NCBI RefSeq assembly: GCF_000284315.1
Contig: NC_017094.1
Coordinates: forward strand, 310,001 to 374,000
DNA: 64,000 nucleotides
Source: Leptospirillum ferrooxidans C2-3
Lineage (GTDB): Bacteria > Nitrospirota > Leptospirillia > Leptospirillales > Leptospirillaceae
Reading direction: 5' to 3'
Shown: positions 28,658 to 37,391 of the stretch, in pieces
Layout: each line of letters begins with the position of its first letter
Numbering within the stretch: the first letter of the stretch is position 1
Translations under genes and position numbers: made by a program
Notes under the pieces: generated by a model
The model's database searches: none
Seen by the model: only the letters and a program-made list of their open reading frames with translations
Told to the model about the DNA's origin: nothing

Positions 28658-29542
28658 TCATTCGAGCAAAAAACGGAAATCCAGTCGGTCACCTGTCAGG
28701 GGAGGACACCAGTAGTATCCTCCCCTGACAGGTCTTGAGAAAGTCAAAAGTGCATCGGTAATTCCGTCATCGAGTCCCATCATTCGCCGAAGGACATTTT
28801 CAAAAGGGTCAAGAGTTTTTCCAAAGGCGATGAACTCAAGCCCCTGCTGAAGGTTCAATGCCCAGGGCATGGATCTTCTGAGCATATAGGCAAAAGGAGT
28901 ATAGGATTCCTGTGCGCTTCTCTTGACGTGGGCTGTTTGCGGGGCTTCGGCCAGTTCTTCGTTGGTGTCCTGCCTTCTCCCGATGATGTTGTCCCGTTCT
29001 CTTTGGGAATGTGTCCGGAAATGTCCGAGATCATGAACCCATCTCTGGACTGCGACAAGGCTTGAACCGGAAATTCCGATTCCTCCTTCGATGATGGCAA
29101 CTTCAGCCGCTTTCTCGCCACCGGGATTTTCTGTTCCGTCCTCGTATCCTGTGAGGTCTTTGCCGCCGGCATATAAAAAAGTGTCGATCTGGTCGTCAGG
29201 AGTGAATGCGTCTCCCAGAATGTTGGAAAGGTTTTCTGTTTGGTCAAAAATATCGCTGCGGTTCTCCCCCTGGAGCAAGAACCAAAGGCTTCCCTGTGTT
29301 GAGGGAGAAGAACAATTGATGCCAGAGAGTCCCGGAAAGGTCCGGAGTCCGGGGACTTTTTTGGAAAAAGAGGATACAAGGGGTTCTCCAAAACCAAGGA
29401 TCCCTTGTTGAGGATCAAAAAGTTTACTCAGGTTCTGGATGGCTTTCACCGGGTCCTTTTCCGGGAGATGGCGGTAAGTCAGGGAAAGTCCCAGCGGTTT
29501 ATTTCCGGAGAGAATGAGCGGCTGTGACAGGCGGGGATTCAT
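28658..29542 (-). CDS. Dyp-type haem peroxidase
   Basis: 294 residues. The family motif GxxDG is seen as GYEDGTENPGG (about 151-161), and the proximal haem His in TAHVKRSAQE (about 205). The conserved Arg follows in the ML-RRSM region. Such enzymes use hydrogen peroxide to oxidise dyes, haem or other substrates. No signal peptide is visible, so it is probably cytoplasmic or encapsulin-loaded, but no encapsulin gene is nearby. The last part of the gene contains a perfect 16-bp inverted repeat. ATG 29542 has aaggaga upstream. Confidence 0.93.
   Translation of the reverse strand: MNPRLSQPLILSGNKPLGLSLTYRHLPEKDPVKAIQNLSKLFDPQQGILGFGEPLVSSFSKKVPGLRTFPGLSGINCSSPSTQGSLWFLLQGENRSDIFDQTENLSNILGDAFTPDDQIDTFLYAGGKDLTGYEDGTENPGGEKAAEVAIIEGGIGISGSSLVAVQRWVHDLGHFRTHSQRERDNIIGRRQDTNEELAEAPQTAHVKRSAQESYTPFAYMLRRSMPWALNLQQGLEFIAFGKTLDPFENVLRRMMGLDDGITDALLTFSRPVRGGYYWCPPLTGDRLDFRFLLE
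28691..28733. repeat. Perfect 16-bp inverted repeat inside the Dyp peroxidase gene
   Basis: 28691-28706 and 28718-28733 are exact reverse complements (arms ACCTGTCAGGGGAGGA / TCCTCCCCTGACAGGT) separated by 11 bases. They encode the Arg-Pro-Val-Arg to Leu-Thr-Gly-Asp end of the enzyme. It may be a 3' stability hairpin. Confidence 0.7.
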
Positions 29543-29649
29543 GTGATTCTCCTTTCTGACTTAAGTTCCTCAGAACTTCAAGGATCGTTTATTTTTCCTG
29601 GAAAAACCATCAAGAGCTTTATGAGGCTGATGATGGAGCGGGTTGCCTG

Positions 29650-30858
29650 TTACGAAGCATCGGCTCTGATGGCAACCTGATAATCATTTTTTCCACTTTT
29701 CTTGACCTGATACATGGCTTGATCGGCTGCATGGATAATGGTTTTTGTGGAACACTCATGAAAAGGGAAGAGGCAGATTCCAATACTGGCGCTGATGGAA
29801 AGAGTTTCCGGAATTTCCGGGTGTGAAAATGGTGCCTCCAGCACCCGCAGGAGTTTTTTTGCCAGCAATATGGGTTCCTCCTCCGAGGAGACCTTTTGAA
29901 GCAAAATGAAAAACTCATCTCCTCCAAGCCTTGAAAGCGTATCCTCGACCTGGAGGATGGCGTGAATCCGTTCGGATGTCCTGAGGAGAATCCAGTCTCC
30001 CACTTCATGGCCCCATGTATCATTGATCATCTTGAAGCCGTCAATATCGATATAGAGTCCGGCAGCATCGAAGCCGCTTTGTCTGGAATGGATGATCGCC
30101 TGTTCGATGCGGTCATCGAGAAGTTCACGGTTGGGAAGGCCTGTGAGCCGATCATGCAGAGATCGAAGAAGCTGGTGGTTGCGCTCTTCATCGAGTTCAT
30201 ATTCCCGGATGAAGAGCTTTCTGCGCTGCCTTTCCATGATGTATCCGGTAATGCCGCCAATGATGTTTGCCGCCAAAATGAAAAACAGATGGTAAAAGAT
30301 GATATGTGGCGGGTATCGGAAATGGACCGTTAAAAGTAAAAAATAGGACAGGATAAAGAAGATATTGAGTCTGACCGCATGGTAGAACCTGAGTCCGATG
30401 GAGTTGTACGTCCAGAAGGTAATGAGGATGATCCCGACATAATAGATCTGCTCTGATGAGGAGGGGACGTGGTTCATCGCGAGCAGGAAAAAAGCTCCTG
30501 CCGCAAAAGCGGTCAGTGACAGTATCGGTGCATGGGATTTTTGAAAAGTGGGTCGGTAGGTCAGAAAGATGGCCCATGCGCCTACCAGGATCACCATTCC
30601 CCTAACGAGCCAAAGAAAGTAACGGTCATCCGGAGGGATAACCCAGGGATCGATTCCTCCGGAAACGACATATATGAAAACGCCGATGAGGATGGCCCAA
30701 CGGCTTTGAATCTTCAATCTTGGAACAATGGCGTCCTGGTAGGATCTTTCAAGGAGAGGATTGAAAAAGGACAGCGTCAATGGGTGCAATTCACCACGCT
30801 GTATCTGTTGTCGGCTTTTTTCTTCTATTTTGGGATTGAGGTCGTCATTATCCTGCAT
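29650..30858 (-). CDS. Membrane-bound diguanylate cyclase (GGDEF)
   Basis: 402 residues. About six hydrophobic helices (residues 45-205, for example WAILIGVFIYVVSGGI and NIFFILSYFLLLTVHF) form an integral membrane sensor. A GGDEF domain (about 235-395) has the intact active-site loop LSRLGGDEFFIL, so it should make cyclic di-GMP from two GTP. The product-inhibition RxxD site five residues upstream is replaced by QVED, so feedback inhibition through that site is probably absent. ATG 30858 start. Across the inserted element lies an HD-GYP phosphodiesterase gene, its neighbour before integration. Confidence 0.93.
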   Translation of the reverse strand: MQDNDDLNPKIEEKSRQQIQRGELHPLTLSFFNPLLERSYQDAIVPRLKIQSRWAILIGVFIYVVSGGIDPWVIPPDDRYFLWLVRGMVILVGAWAIFLTYRPTFQKSHAPILSLTAFAAGAFFLLAMNHVPSSSEQIYYVGIILITFWTYNSIGLRFYHAVRLNIFFILSYFLLLTVHFRYPPHIIFYHLFFILAANIIGGITGYIMERQRRKLFIREYELDEERNHQLLRSLHDRLTGLPNRELLDDRIEQAIIHSRQSGFDAAGLYIDIDGFKMINDTWGHEVGDWILLRTSERIHAILQVEDTLSRLGGDEFFILLQKVSSEEEPILLAKKLLRVLEAPFSHPEIPETLSISASIGICLFPFHECSTKTIIHAADQAMYQVKKSGKNDYQVAIRADAS

Positions 30859-31096
30859 CAGCCTGATCTTTATAAGAAAAAACGATTCTTCCCGTCACTC
30901 GGTTAGACCGGTAATGCAAGTCTCATGCGGATCAGTGTAGTTTTTTTTGATGGGCGGATGTCAAGCTTTTCTGGATTCATGAACGGGAAAGCAGCCTTCG
31001 GTTTGCTTTGAGAGGCCTTTGACCTGAAAACTGTAAAAAACAGACGTTCGTCTTTTTTTGGTCCATATATTCCACTTTGATATTTGGTAATGGCAT
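30859..31096. other. Intergenic region with probable terminator of the original tRNA-Leu
   Basis: No gene seen. At 31035-31059 an A-run, a short stem (AGAC/GTCT around GAAC on the minus strand) and a minus-strand T-run look like a small intrinsic terminator. It is placed to end the tRNA-Leu transcript as it was before the element integrated. Confidence 0.35.
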
Positions 31097-31155
31097 TGGT
31101 ACTCGGGAGGGGAATCGAACCCCTATGACCGTAAGGTCGGCGGATTTTGAGTCCG
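31097..31155 (-). repeat. Displaced 3' part of tRNA-Leu (left attachment site)
   Basis: 59 bases match the 3' two thirds of the intact tRNA-Leu gene at 56835-56921, from the CCA (TGG on the plus strand) to the anticodon stem-loop, with 4 substitutions. The last 22 bases (31134-31155) are identical to 56872-56893, and similarity ends abruptly there. It is the chromosomal tRNA end left behind when the element integrated. Confidence 0.92.
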
Positions 31156-31252
31156 AAAATTTGCCTTTCCCCTCATAAAGATTTTTGAAAATCTCAATAC
31201 AGTTCTTGATTTTGTCTCATTCCCTTTAATCTGGTTTTAATCAATTTTAGTA

Positions 31253-31276
31253 TCTGAGTGTCGGAGAAGTGTCGGA
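31253..31276 (+). repeat. Left copy of 24-bp repeat, candidate integrase arm site
   Basis: Identical and in the same orientation to 56751-56774. It contains two tandem GTGTCGGA units 11 bases apart, with a third GTCGGA just after. It lies 97 bases inside the left core; the right copy lies 97 bases inside the right core. This symmetry fits arm-type binding sites of a tyrosine integrase. Confidence 0.8.
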
Positions 31277-31411
31277 GATTGTCGGAAGCCGAACGTGGCT
31301 TGTGTGCTCGATTTCCTGTTTCCGTTTTCCTTCCTTTTTTAATCCGGTTTAACCAGTTTCGATCTTTTTCATTTTTTACGACCCTTCTTAAAATGCCAAA
31401 GCGTATGCGGG

Positions 31412-32167
31412 TCAGATCTCCACACTCAAGGGCCTGAATCCTTTATGTGCCTCTTCCCAGCCGTATCCTGACTGATTGGAAAGGACCCGCGTTCTCCCGA
31501 CAGTGTAATCGCAGTTGTCATGGGTGTGGCCATGGATCCAGAGGTTCGGCTGGTGTTTTAAAATCATGTCCTCAAGATCCGTCACGAAGCCTCCTCCCAA
31601 CAGCGACCCGTGAAACACGGACGGACTTTGCGGGGACGGGGCATAATGGGTCACGACAACGGTCGGTCCGGCAAACGCAACCGAAAGCTCCGAGTCGATC
31701 CAGTTCCGTTCTTTGGTGAACAGATCCAGGACTTTTGCCGTCGTGATCCCCTCGATCTGACGAAAATCCTTGATTTTGTCCTGGCATTCTTCCATGACGA
31801 GCGGATTTTCCCCGTCGAAGTCCGACCACAAGGTCGCCCCGACGAAACGGACCCCCTTTAAGACGACGCTTTCCCCATTCAGAAAATGGACGTGAGTCAA
31901 GTCGTCCAACATATGTCTGAATGCGCTCCCCGTCCGTTCAAGGCTCTTTCCGTAGTATTCGTGATTACCCAAGATATAAACGACGGGGACGGGGCATAGG
32001 GAGAGCCATTCGGAAAGCCACCGGGGGGAGCCCACGATATCCCCTGCCAACACAAGGAGGTCGCAGGAGAAGAGACCAGAAAACATGTGAGAGGCTTTCC
32101 GGGGAGAAAATTTTGGAATCCAGTCGTATGTTTCCAGGTGAAGATCCGAAGCAATGTTGATTTTCAT
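31412..32167 (-). CDS. Calcineurin-like metallophosphoesterase
   Basis: 251 residues from ATG 32167, behind ggaggaaaag; the longer frame upstream lacks similarity. All metal-binding motifs of the family appear in order: SDLHLE, AGDIVG, LGNHEYYG, VVTHYAPSP and HGHTHDN. It hydrolyses a phosphoester, possibly nucleic acid, a nucleotide or a phosphoprotein. It is first at the left end of the element and divergent from the Mrr-like nuclease gene. A defence link is only inferred from neighbours. Confidence 0.9.
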   Translation of the reverse strand: MKINIASDLHLETYDWIPKFSPRKASHMFSGLFSCDLLVLAGDIVGSPRWLSEWLSLCPVPVVYILGNHEYYGKSLERTGSAFRHMLDDLTHVHFLNGESVVLKGVRFVGATLWSDFDGENPLVMEECQDKIKDFRQIEGITTAKVLDLFTKERNWIDSELSVAFAGPTVVVTHYAPSPQSPSVFHGSLLGGGFVTDLEDMILKHQPNLWIHGHTHDNCDYTVGRTRVLSNQSGYGWEEAHKGFRPLSVEI

Positions 32168-32276
32168 GGGTCTTTTCCTCCCTTCCCAAACTCCTTCCTC
32201 AATATGCCATAATTGTTGCGAATATCCGAGCCATTTTGGAATCCGACCACCCATGATTTTATTCAAAGAGGCTGAT

Positions 32277-32849
32277 ATGACAGGCTCTTTCGCCGAGATT
32301 GTTTTATTGTTATCCGAGAAGATTGAAAATTTCACAAAAGATCTGCCAGCTGAAGAACGTCGACTCATATCTTTGGAAGAATTTCGAAATGGGGGCATAC
32401 AATTTCAGGATACGCTGGAGCTTGTTCGATATTTTGATTCCAACCCAGACGAGATATTTTCCCTAATGCCCAGAGAATTCGAAATTTTTGTTTCGAAACT
32501 TTTAGAAAAGCATGGCTACCAAGTAACTCTTGGTAAAGGAAGCCGGGACGGTGGTGTGGACATTTTTGCCGAGAGGCGTTGTATGTTCGGAACAGAGCTG
32601 ACCCTAGTCCAGTGCAAACGCAATCGAAAAGACCGAAAGGTTGGCGAACCCGTTGTAAAACAGCTTTTCGGAGATATTGAATCCCGGAATGCAACCAAAG
32701 GACTATTGGTAACGACTTCGACTTTTACAGGGCCAGCTCTTGTTTATATTGAAAGTGTAAAATATCGTATGTCCCTCATTGATTTCGGCAAACTCCAAAA
32801 TATTATTTCGGCTCTCAAAAAAGATCCTTCATGCCCCGTTATTCAGTGA
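32277..32849 (+). CDS. Mrr-like restriction endonuclease
   Basis: 190 residues from ATG 32277, with agagg 6 bases upstream. After an N-terminal helical part of about 75 residues comes an Mrr_cat-type PD-(D/E)xK nuclease domain: FEIFVSKLLEKHGYQVTLG, then GSRDGGVDIFAE (catalytic Asp) and LVQCKRNRK (QxK). GLLVTTSTFTGPA near the end is also typical. Mrr-type enzymes cut modified or foreign DNA. No cognate methylase is required, so it may be a stand-alone type IV system upstream of the type I operon. Confidence 0.85.
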   Translation: MTGSFAEIVLLLSEKIENFTKDLPAEERRLISLEEFRNGGIQFQDTLELVRYFDSNPDEIFSLMPREFEIFVSKLLEKHGYQVTLGKGSRDGGVDIFAERRCMFGTELTLVQCKRNRKDRKVGEPVVKQLFGDIESRNATKGLLVTTSTFTGPALVYIESVKYRMSLIDFGKLQNIISALKKDPSCPVIQ

Positions 32850-32943
32850 ACACGCATAAACGAGTAACGAGAGGTTCAGTCGAATCAGAAAACTTGTGTG
32901 AAGGAAGGAAATCTTCTGGCACTTTCAATGAGGACAAAGCCTA

Positions 32944-34515
32944 ATGGCAAGAAAAGGCAATCAAAAACTTGACAGTTCCCCCCTCGGTCTCGAAACCAAG
33001 CTTTGGCAAGCCGCCGACAAGCTCCGGAACAACATGGACGCCGCCGAATACAAGCATGTCGTCCTGGGGCTCCTCTTCCTGAAATACGTCTCCGACTCCT
33101 TCGAGGAACACCACGCCAAGCTGACGAGTGAAATCTCCCAGGGAGCCAACCCCGAAGATCCGGACGAGTACCGGGCGGACAATGTGTTCTGGGTTCCCAA
33201 AGAGGCCCGCTGGTCGGTTCTCCAGTCCAACGCCAAGCGTCCCGAGATCGGCAAGGTGATCGACGACGCCATGGTGGCAATCGAACGGGACAACAAGTCG
33301 TTGAAAGCCGTTCTTCCCAAAGACTTTGCCCGTCCGGGTCTCGACAAGCAACGTCTGGGAGAACTGATTGACCTGGTGGGAACGATCGGCCTGGGAGACA
33401 AGGAACACCGTTCCCGGGACATGCTGGGACGGGTCTATGAATATTTCCTCTCCCGGTTTGCCAGTGCCGAAGGAAAGAAGGGGGGACAGTTCTACACTCC
33501 CCGCTCCGTGGTCCGGGTTCTGGTGGAAATGCTGGCCCCCTACAAGGGGCGGGTCTACGATCCCTGCTGTGGATCCGGCGGCATGTTCGTTCAATCCGAG
33601 AAATTCATTGAGGTCCATGGAGGCCGGATCGGGGATATCAGTATCTACGGTCAGGAATCGAACCACACGACCTGGAAACTGGCCGCCATGAATCTGGCTA
33701 TTCGGGGCATTGCCGCCAATCTTGGAAAAGAGAACGCCGACAGTTTCCACCGGGATCTCCACCCCGACCTGAAGGCCGACTATATTCTGGCCAATCCTCC
33801 GTTCAATTCGAGCGACTGGGGAGGCGACCGGCTCCGGGAAGACAAACGCTGGGTTTATGGAGTTCCTCCCGGGGGAAACGCTAACTTCGGCTGGGTCCAG
33901 CACTTCATATCCCACCTGGCCCCCAATGGGGTGGCGGGGTTCGTTCTGGCGAATGGCTCCCTGTCTTCGAATCAGAGCGGGGAAGGAGAAATCCGCAAAA
34001 ATATCGTCGAGGCCGACGTGGTGGATTGCATTGTCGCCATGCCGGGACAGCTCTTCTATTCGACTCAAATTCCGGTCTCCCTCTGGTTTGTTTCAAGAAA
34101 CAAGAAAAACGGCAAAGGCCAGGAAGGAAAACCCCTGCGGGACCGGAGCGGAGAAATTCTCTTCATTGACGCGAGAAAGCTCGGATTCATGGCCGACCGG
34201 ACCCACCGGGACCTCTCCGACGAGGATATCGCGAAGATCGCCGGAACCTACCACCACTGGCGGGGTGACGGGGCCGGACAGTACGAGAACATTCCCGGGT
34301 TTTGCAAGAAAGCAACGTTGGAAGAGGTTCGGACCCACGGGCATGTCTTGACCCCAGGAAGGTATGTCGGGGCGGAAGAGGTCGAGGGCGACGGGGAACC
34401 CTTCGAGGAGAAAATGAAGCGGCTCACGGCCCAACTGGACGAACAGTTCAAGGAGAGTGCTCGCCTGGAAGCGGAAATCAGAAGTAATCTGTCGAAGCTG
34501 GGCTATGGACTGTAA
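32944..34515 (+). CDS. hsdM: Type I restriction-modification methyltransferase subunit
   Basis: 523 residues. An N-terminal HsdM helical bundle ([35 protein letters not shown]) precedes the N6-adenine methylase domain. AdoMet motif I is seen as [11 protein letters not shown] (about 214-224) and catalytic motif IV as NPPF in [14 protein letters not shown] (about 284). It methylates adenine with the HsdS specificity subunit and supports HsdR cleavage. The usual order hsdM-hsdS-hsdR is kept, but eight to nine other genes or remnants are interspersed. The last codons overlap the next gene. Confidence 0.96.
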   Translation: MARKGNQKLDSSPLGLETKLWQAADKLRNNMDAAEYKHVVLGLLFLKYVSDSFEEHHAKLTSEISQGANPEDPDEYRADNVFWVPKEARWSVLQSNAKRPEIGKVIDDAMVAIERDNKSLKAVLPKDFARPGLDKQRLGELIDLVGTIGLGDKEHRSRDMLGRVYEYFLSRFASAEGKKGGQFYTPRSVVRVLVEMLAPYKGRVYDPCCGSGGMFVQSEKFIEVHGGRIGDISIYGQESNHTTWKLAAMNLAIRGIAANLGKENADSFHRDLHPDLKADYILANPPFNSSDWGGDRLREDKRWVYGVPPGGNANFGWVQHFISHLAPNGVAGFVLANGSLSSNQSGEGEIRKNIVEADVVDCIVAMPGQLFYSTQIPVSLWFVSRNKKNGKGQEGKPLRDRSGEILFIDARKLGFMADRTHRDLSDEDIAKIAGTYHHWRGDGAGQYENIPGFCKKATLEEVRTHGHVLTPGRYVGAEEVEGDGEPFEEKMKRLTAQLDEQFKESARLEAEIRSNLSKLGYGL

Positions 34516-35005
34516 GAATCTTCATTTCAGCCAGCAGGCCATTCGAGGCATGTTCGAGAAGGGTATATCTGAGGAAGAAGTCAGGACTGCAATTGCTTCA
34601 GGAATGACGGCTGCCGAGTACCCTGACGACCACCTCTATCCCAGCCGTCTTGTATTGGCTACCGGGAGCCGATCGTTCCTTGTCGTTATTGCCGAAGACA
34701 CGACCACTGAAACGTGCCTTATCGTTACGGTCTATACTCTTGATCTTGACCTTGAGAACAAGGAGACAATAATGAACTGCGTGATCTGCAAAACAGGAGA
34801 AATGGCTCCCGGGTATGTTACCGTAACGCTTGCACGCAGCGGGACCGTCGTCATTGTCAAGGAGGTTCCAGGGGACGTCTGTCAGGATTGTGGAGAGTAC
34901 TATCTTGACGAACCCGTGGCTGAAAAGATTTACGCACAGGCGGAAGAGGCTGTGAAACGGAATGCCGAGGTGGAGATTCTCAGATATGTGGCTTATCAAT
35001 CATGA
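34505..35005 (+). CDS. DUF4258 toxin-like domain fused to a YgiT-type zinc-finger antitoxin domain
   Basis: 166 residues. The first 85 or so resemble DUF4258 ([24 protein letters not shown] ... [31 protein letters not shown]), a family near RelE-like toxins. The remainder is a YgiT-type zinc finger with CVIC and CQDC pairs ([14 protein letters not shown] ... [14 protein letters not shown]). Normally these are two adjacent genes. Here there is no stop between them, but ATG 34772 has AAGGAG 6 bases upstream and can start the antitoxin part alone. The gene overlaps the hsdM end by 11 bases. Confidence 0.75.
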   Translation: MDCKNLHFSQQAIRGMFEKGISEEEVRTAIASGMTAAEYPDDHLYPSRLVLATGSRSFLVVIAEDTTTETCLIVTVYTLDLDLENKETIMNCVICKTGEMAPGYVTVTLARSGTVVIVKEVPGDVCQDCGEYYLDEPVAEKIYAQAEEAVKRNAEVEILRYVAYQS

Positions 35006-35255
35006 AGTGCCGGGTCTGTGGTGAAACACTGGAGCCCCAGATCACCGAACTGCCCTTCAATCTTTCGGCCAAAACAATTGTCCTTTTGAAGGATCTTCCT
35101 GTGCTCCGGTGCGAGAAATGCGGAGAGTACGCGACCCTGGATCCGGTCATGGAAAAATCGATTCCTTGTTGGCAAATAGAGTTCAGGCGATTCCGTTGGA
35201 AATCGTCCAATTTGAGGCAAGAATGTTATTGAAGTATTATCAACTGGTGATATAG
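35002..35255 (+). pseudogene. YgiT-type zinc-finger protein, frameshifted
   Basis: Starts at ATG 35002, overlapping the previous stop. It has CRVCGETLEP and CEKCGEYATLDPVMEK, the two CxxC pairs of the YgiT-type finger. After the A-run at 35153-35157 the frame gives unrelated residues. Shifting by one restores IDSLLANRVQAIPLEIVQFE up to a TAG at 35253, matching the normal C terminus of such proteins. One base appears to be missing from the A-run (or it is a sequencing error). Confidence 0.7.
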
Positions 35256-35619
35256 TTGTTGCCGAGAGAGCACGGGGTCGACACTCTTCTTGATCTGCAC
35301 GGCCAAATCATAGTTCAAAACAATGGGTACTGGATCAAGATTGAGGCATGGCAGGTCACTCCGACTTCCGCGATTCCTCATGGGATTCGTTATTCTTTGA
35401 CACTGCATGACTTCTTATGGAAAGCGGATCATGGGGTACGACAATGCCCATGCTATCAAGTTACCGAAGAAGTTCAAATATGCGGGACGGATTGTGACCT
35501 ATGATCATACGCACCGTCACAGGTCTGACAAGGGTGTTCCCTATGAGTTTCAGAATGCCCACCAATTGTTGACGGATTTTTTTGAAAGTGTTGATCGGAT
35601 CTTGCAGGAGGTTCAATAG
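35256..35619 (+). pseudogene. TumE-like (DUF6516) toxin gene, frameshifted
   Basis: The first frame (TTG 35256) encodes VDTLLDLHGQIIVQNNGYWI and HGIRYSLTLHD. After about 35,410 the continuation is in another frame: YGKRIMGYDNAHAIKL, YDHTHRHRSDKG and YEFQNAHQLLTDFFESVDRIL. Together these form a DUF6516/TumE-type protein of about 120 residues, with the GYDNAH and DHTHR landmarks. One extra base between codons Asp and Tyr (gacttcttatgg) breaks it. The helix-turn-helix partner gene follows after 2 bases. Confidence 0.65.
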
Positions 35620-35621
35620 AC

Positions 35622-35972
35622 ATGAAGGTTCTTCGGATCGGAATCATGCCTCAGGAGAAGATTCGGGAAAGAATGCTGTCAATCGCCAAGGGAGAGTATC
35701 GACCAGGTCCTGGAGAGCCGAAAATATGGTTTTCCTCAATCAAGTCTCTTGCCGAAGTGCTGAGCGACGAGAATCGGGCTCTTCTCAAGGTTATTGCCGA
35801 GGTCAAGCCACAATCGATCTCCGATCTGGCCGTGGTCACGGGACGCAAGCCAAGCAATCTCTCTCGCACCCTCAAAACCATGTCGAATTATGGCCTTGTC
35901 GAGTTGCGACGCGAGAACCGGCATGTAAGACCGATTGTCCAGACAACCAGGTTCCAAATCCTGACGGCATAA
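35622..35972 (+). CDS. Winged-helix antitoxin-like regulator (partner of the TumE-like gene)
   Basis: 116 residues. The central region SISDLAVVTGRKPSNLSRTLKTMSNYGLVEL is a MarR-like winged helix, followed by an Arg-rich wing (RRENRHVRPI). The 2-base gap after the TumE-like toxin gene and the domain type match the TumE/TumA-style pairing, where this protein neutralises the toxin and represses the operon. ATG 35622 has caggagg upstream. The protein looks intact although the toxin frame is broken. Confidence 0.7.
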   Translation: MKVLRIGIMPQEKIRERMLSIAKGEYRPGPGEPKIWFSSIKSLAEVLSDENRALLKVIAEVKPQSISDLAVVTGRKPSNLSRTLKTMSNYGLVELRRENRHVRPIVQTTRFQILTA

Positions 35973-36045
35973 TGTCAAGTGGCTTTCTCTTTCCTGAGTA
36001 GCGCTAGTCAGGGTCTCTTTTAAGCTTCTTCAGGGGAGGTGAATC

Positions 36046-36996
36046 GTGGACCCGAATATGAAAGAGTGTGCTTCCCAAGGAAACATTTATCGTTATTTTT
36101 CCTTTAATGAACAAGATCGGTGCGATTTGGAGAAGTTTGCGACATGGGCGGCGGCGGATCCACCCCAAAAAGAGACTCTCCTAAACTATCTGAATCTGAT
36201 CGGCCATAAGAAAAATCATAGGCTGGTCTATCTTTTGACAAATAAAAAGCTTTATCGCACGACTCCTTCTGGCTTTAACGATCCCTACGATTGTCTCGTC
36301 GAATTTGACCCAAAAGTTAAAGATACCGATCTATTAAAATGGTTTCGCTTGTACCATGGGAATCAAGCATTCGATTCAGAGGAGTGGCAGAACTGTAGGG
36401 GAAAACTCGGGGGCCGGGCAGAGGAATACCTCACAAACAATAATTCTATTGATCCTGAACATAGGCAACCGATCATTGATCTCCTCAAGTTCACCCTCCA
36501 AAAACTTGTGAATCGTTCTCGTGTTGTCTGTTTTTCAGAGAAAGGGAACAATCTTCTCATGTGGGCTCATTACGCTGGTAAACATGAAGGATATTGCCTT
36601 AAGTTTTGTTCTGAAATCTTGAAAAGCAAGAACAAATTGATCGGCTTCTACCCTATAGAATATTCAGATTCGCGCCCGTTAATCAACCTAAGCGGAAATG
36701 AAATTAATAACATGAAATTGGCACAAAAGATTCTTCTTTCCAAAAGTAACCATTGGAAATATGAAGAAGAAGTTCGCCTTATTTGGAACAATCGAGAAGA
36801 ATATTTTGATTTCCAGGTGGAATCCCTTACAGGAATTGTTTTTGGTGCAAAAATGCCGCTAGAGTGTCAAAAAGGGTTTCAATTCTTGGTTGAAACTTTG
36901 AATGAATCAGACACCGGTATAAAGATTGAATGTGCCGAGCTTGACCCTAGAAAATATGAAGTGAACTTACGAGCTTTCAACAAGGAATCGTCATGA
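36046..36996 (+). CDS. DUF2971 family protein
   Basis: 316 residues from GTG 36046 (ggggagg upstream) or ATG 36058. The DUF2971 pattern is clear: LYRTTPSGFNDPYDCLVEFD, VVCFSEKGNNLLMWAHYAGKHEGYCLKF, then the HWKYEEEVRLIW segment and GIVFGAKMP. The biochemical role of this family is not known to me; it is frequent in defence islands. It overlaps the next gene by 4 bases, placing it in the restriction operon. Its AT content is higher than that of hsdM and hsdR, suggesting separate origin. Confidence 0.8.
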   Translation: MDPNMKECASQGNIYRYFSFNEQDRCDLEKFATWAAADPPQKETLLNYLNLIGHKKNHRLVYLLTNKKLYRTTPSGFNDPYDCLVEFDPKVKDTDLLKWFRLYHGNQAFDSEEWQNCRGKLGGRAEEYLTNNNSIDPEHRQPIIDLLKFTLQKLVNRSRVVCFSEKGNNLLMWAHYAGKHEGYCLKFCSEILKSKNKLIGFYPIEYSDSRPLINLSGNEINNMKLAQKILLSKSNHWKYEEEVRLIWNNREEYFDFQVESLTGIVFGAKMPLECQKGFQFLVETLNESDTGIKIECAELDPRKYEVNLRAFNKESS

Positions 36997-37391
36997 ACTC
37001 CCTAAATCTTGAGCCTTTGGAAAAAGCTATTGAACAATTGAGATCGGGGATAAAGCAGAGCCTTGCCGATCCAGACAACGAGCTTCTCCGGGACGGTGTA
37101 ATCCAGCGGTTTGAATACACCATGGATCTCTCCTGGAAAATGATCCAGCGTTATCTCAAGCATATCGCCCAAGTGGAGGAAAGCGCGATTCGGACCAAAA
37201 AGGATCTGTTCCGGGAAGCTGGTCGGCTTCAAATCATAATGGACCCCGAAGCATGGCTCGAACACTATGAGGCCCGCAATGAAACCTCGCACACATACGA
37301 TTCCCAAACGGCAGAAGCGGTGTTTGTCCGAGCCGAATTATTCCTTCCCGACGCAATCAGCCTACTGGAAACCTTAAGACATGCCACTTGA
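36993..37391 (+). CDS. HI0074-like nucleotidyltransferase substrate-binding protein
   Basis: 132 residues, helical, matching the NTase_sub_bind family (LEKAIEQLRSGIKQSL ... GVIQRFEYTMDLSWKMIQRYLK ... NETSHTYDSQTAEAVF). It pairs with the MNT nucleotidyltransferase encoded next, which its end overlaps by 11 bases. HI0074/HI0073 pairs are counted among HepT/MNT-like toxin-antitoxin modules, where MNT modifies its partner with AMP. The RNxxxH-type HEPN RNase motif is represented by RNETSH (about 101-106). Confidence 0.85.
   Translation: MNSLNLEPLEKAIEQLRSGIKQSLADPDNELLRDGVIQRFEYTMDLSWKMIQRYLKHIAQVEESAIRTKKDLFREAGRLQIIMDPEAWLEHYEARNETSHTYDSQTAEAVFVRAELFLPDAISLLETLRHAT

Noticed and set aside
31097-31155. 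A complete second tRNA
   Set aside because: The 5' acceptor strand and D arm are missing to the right of 31,155; only the 3' part is present.
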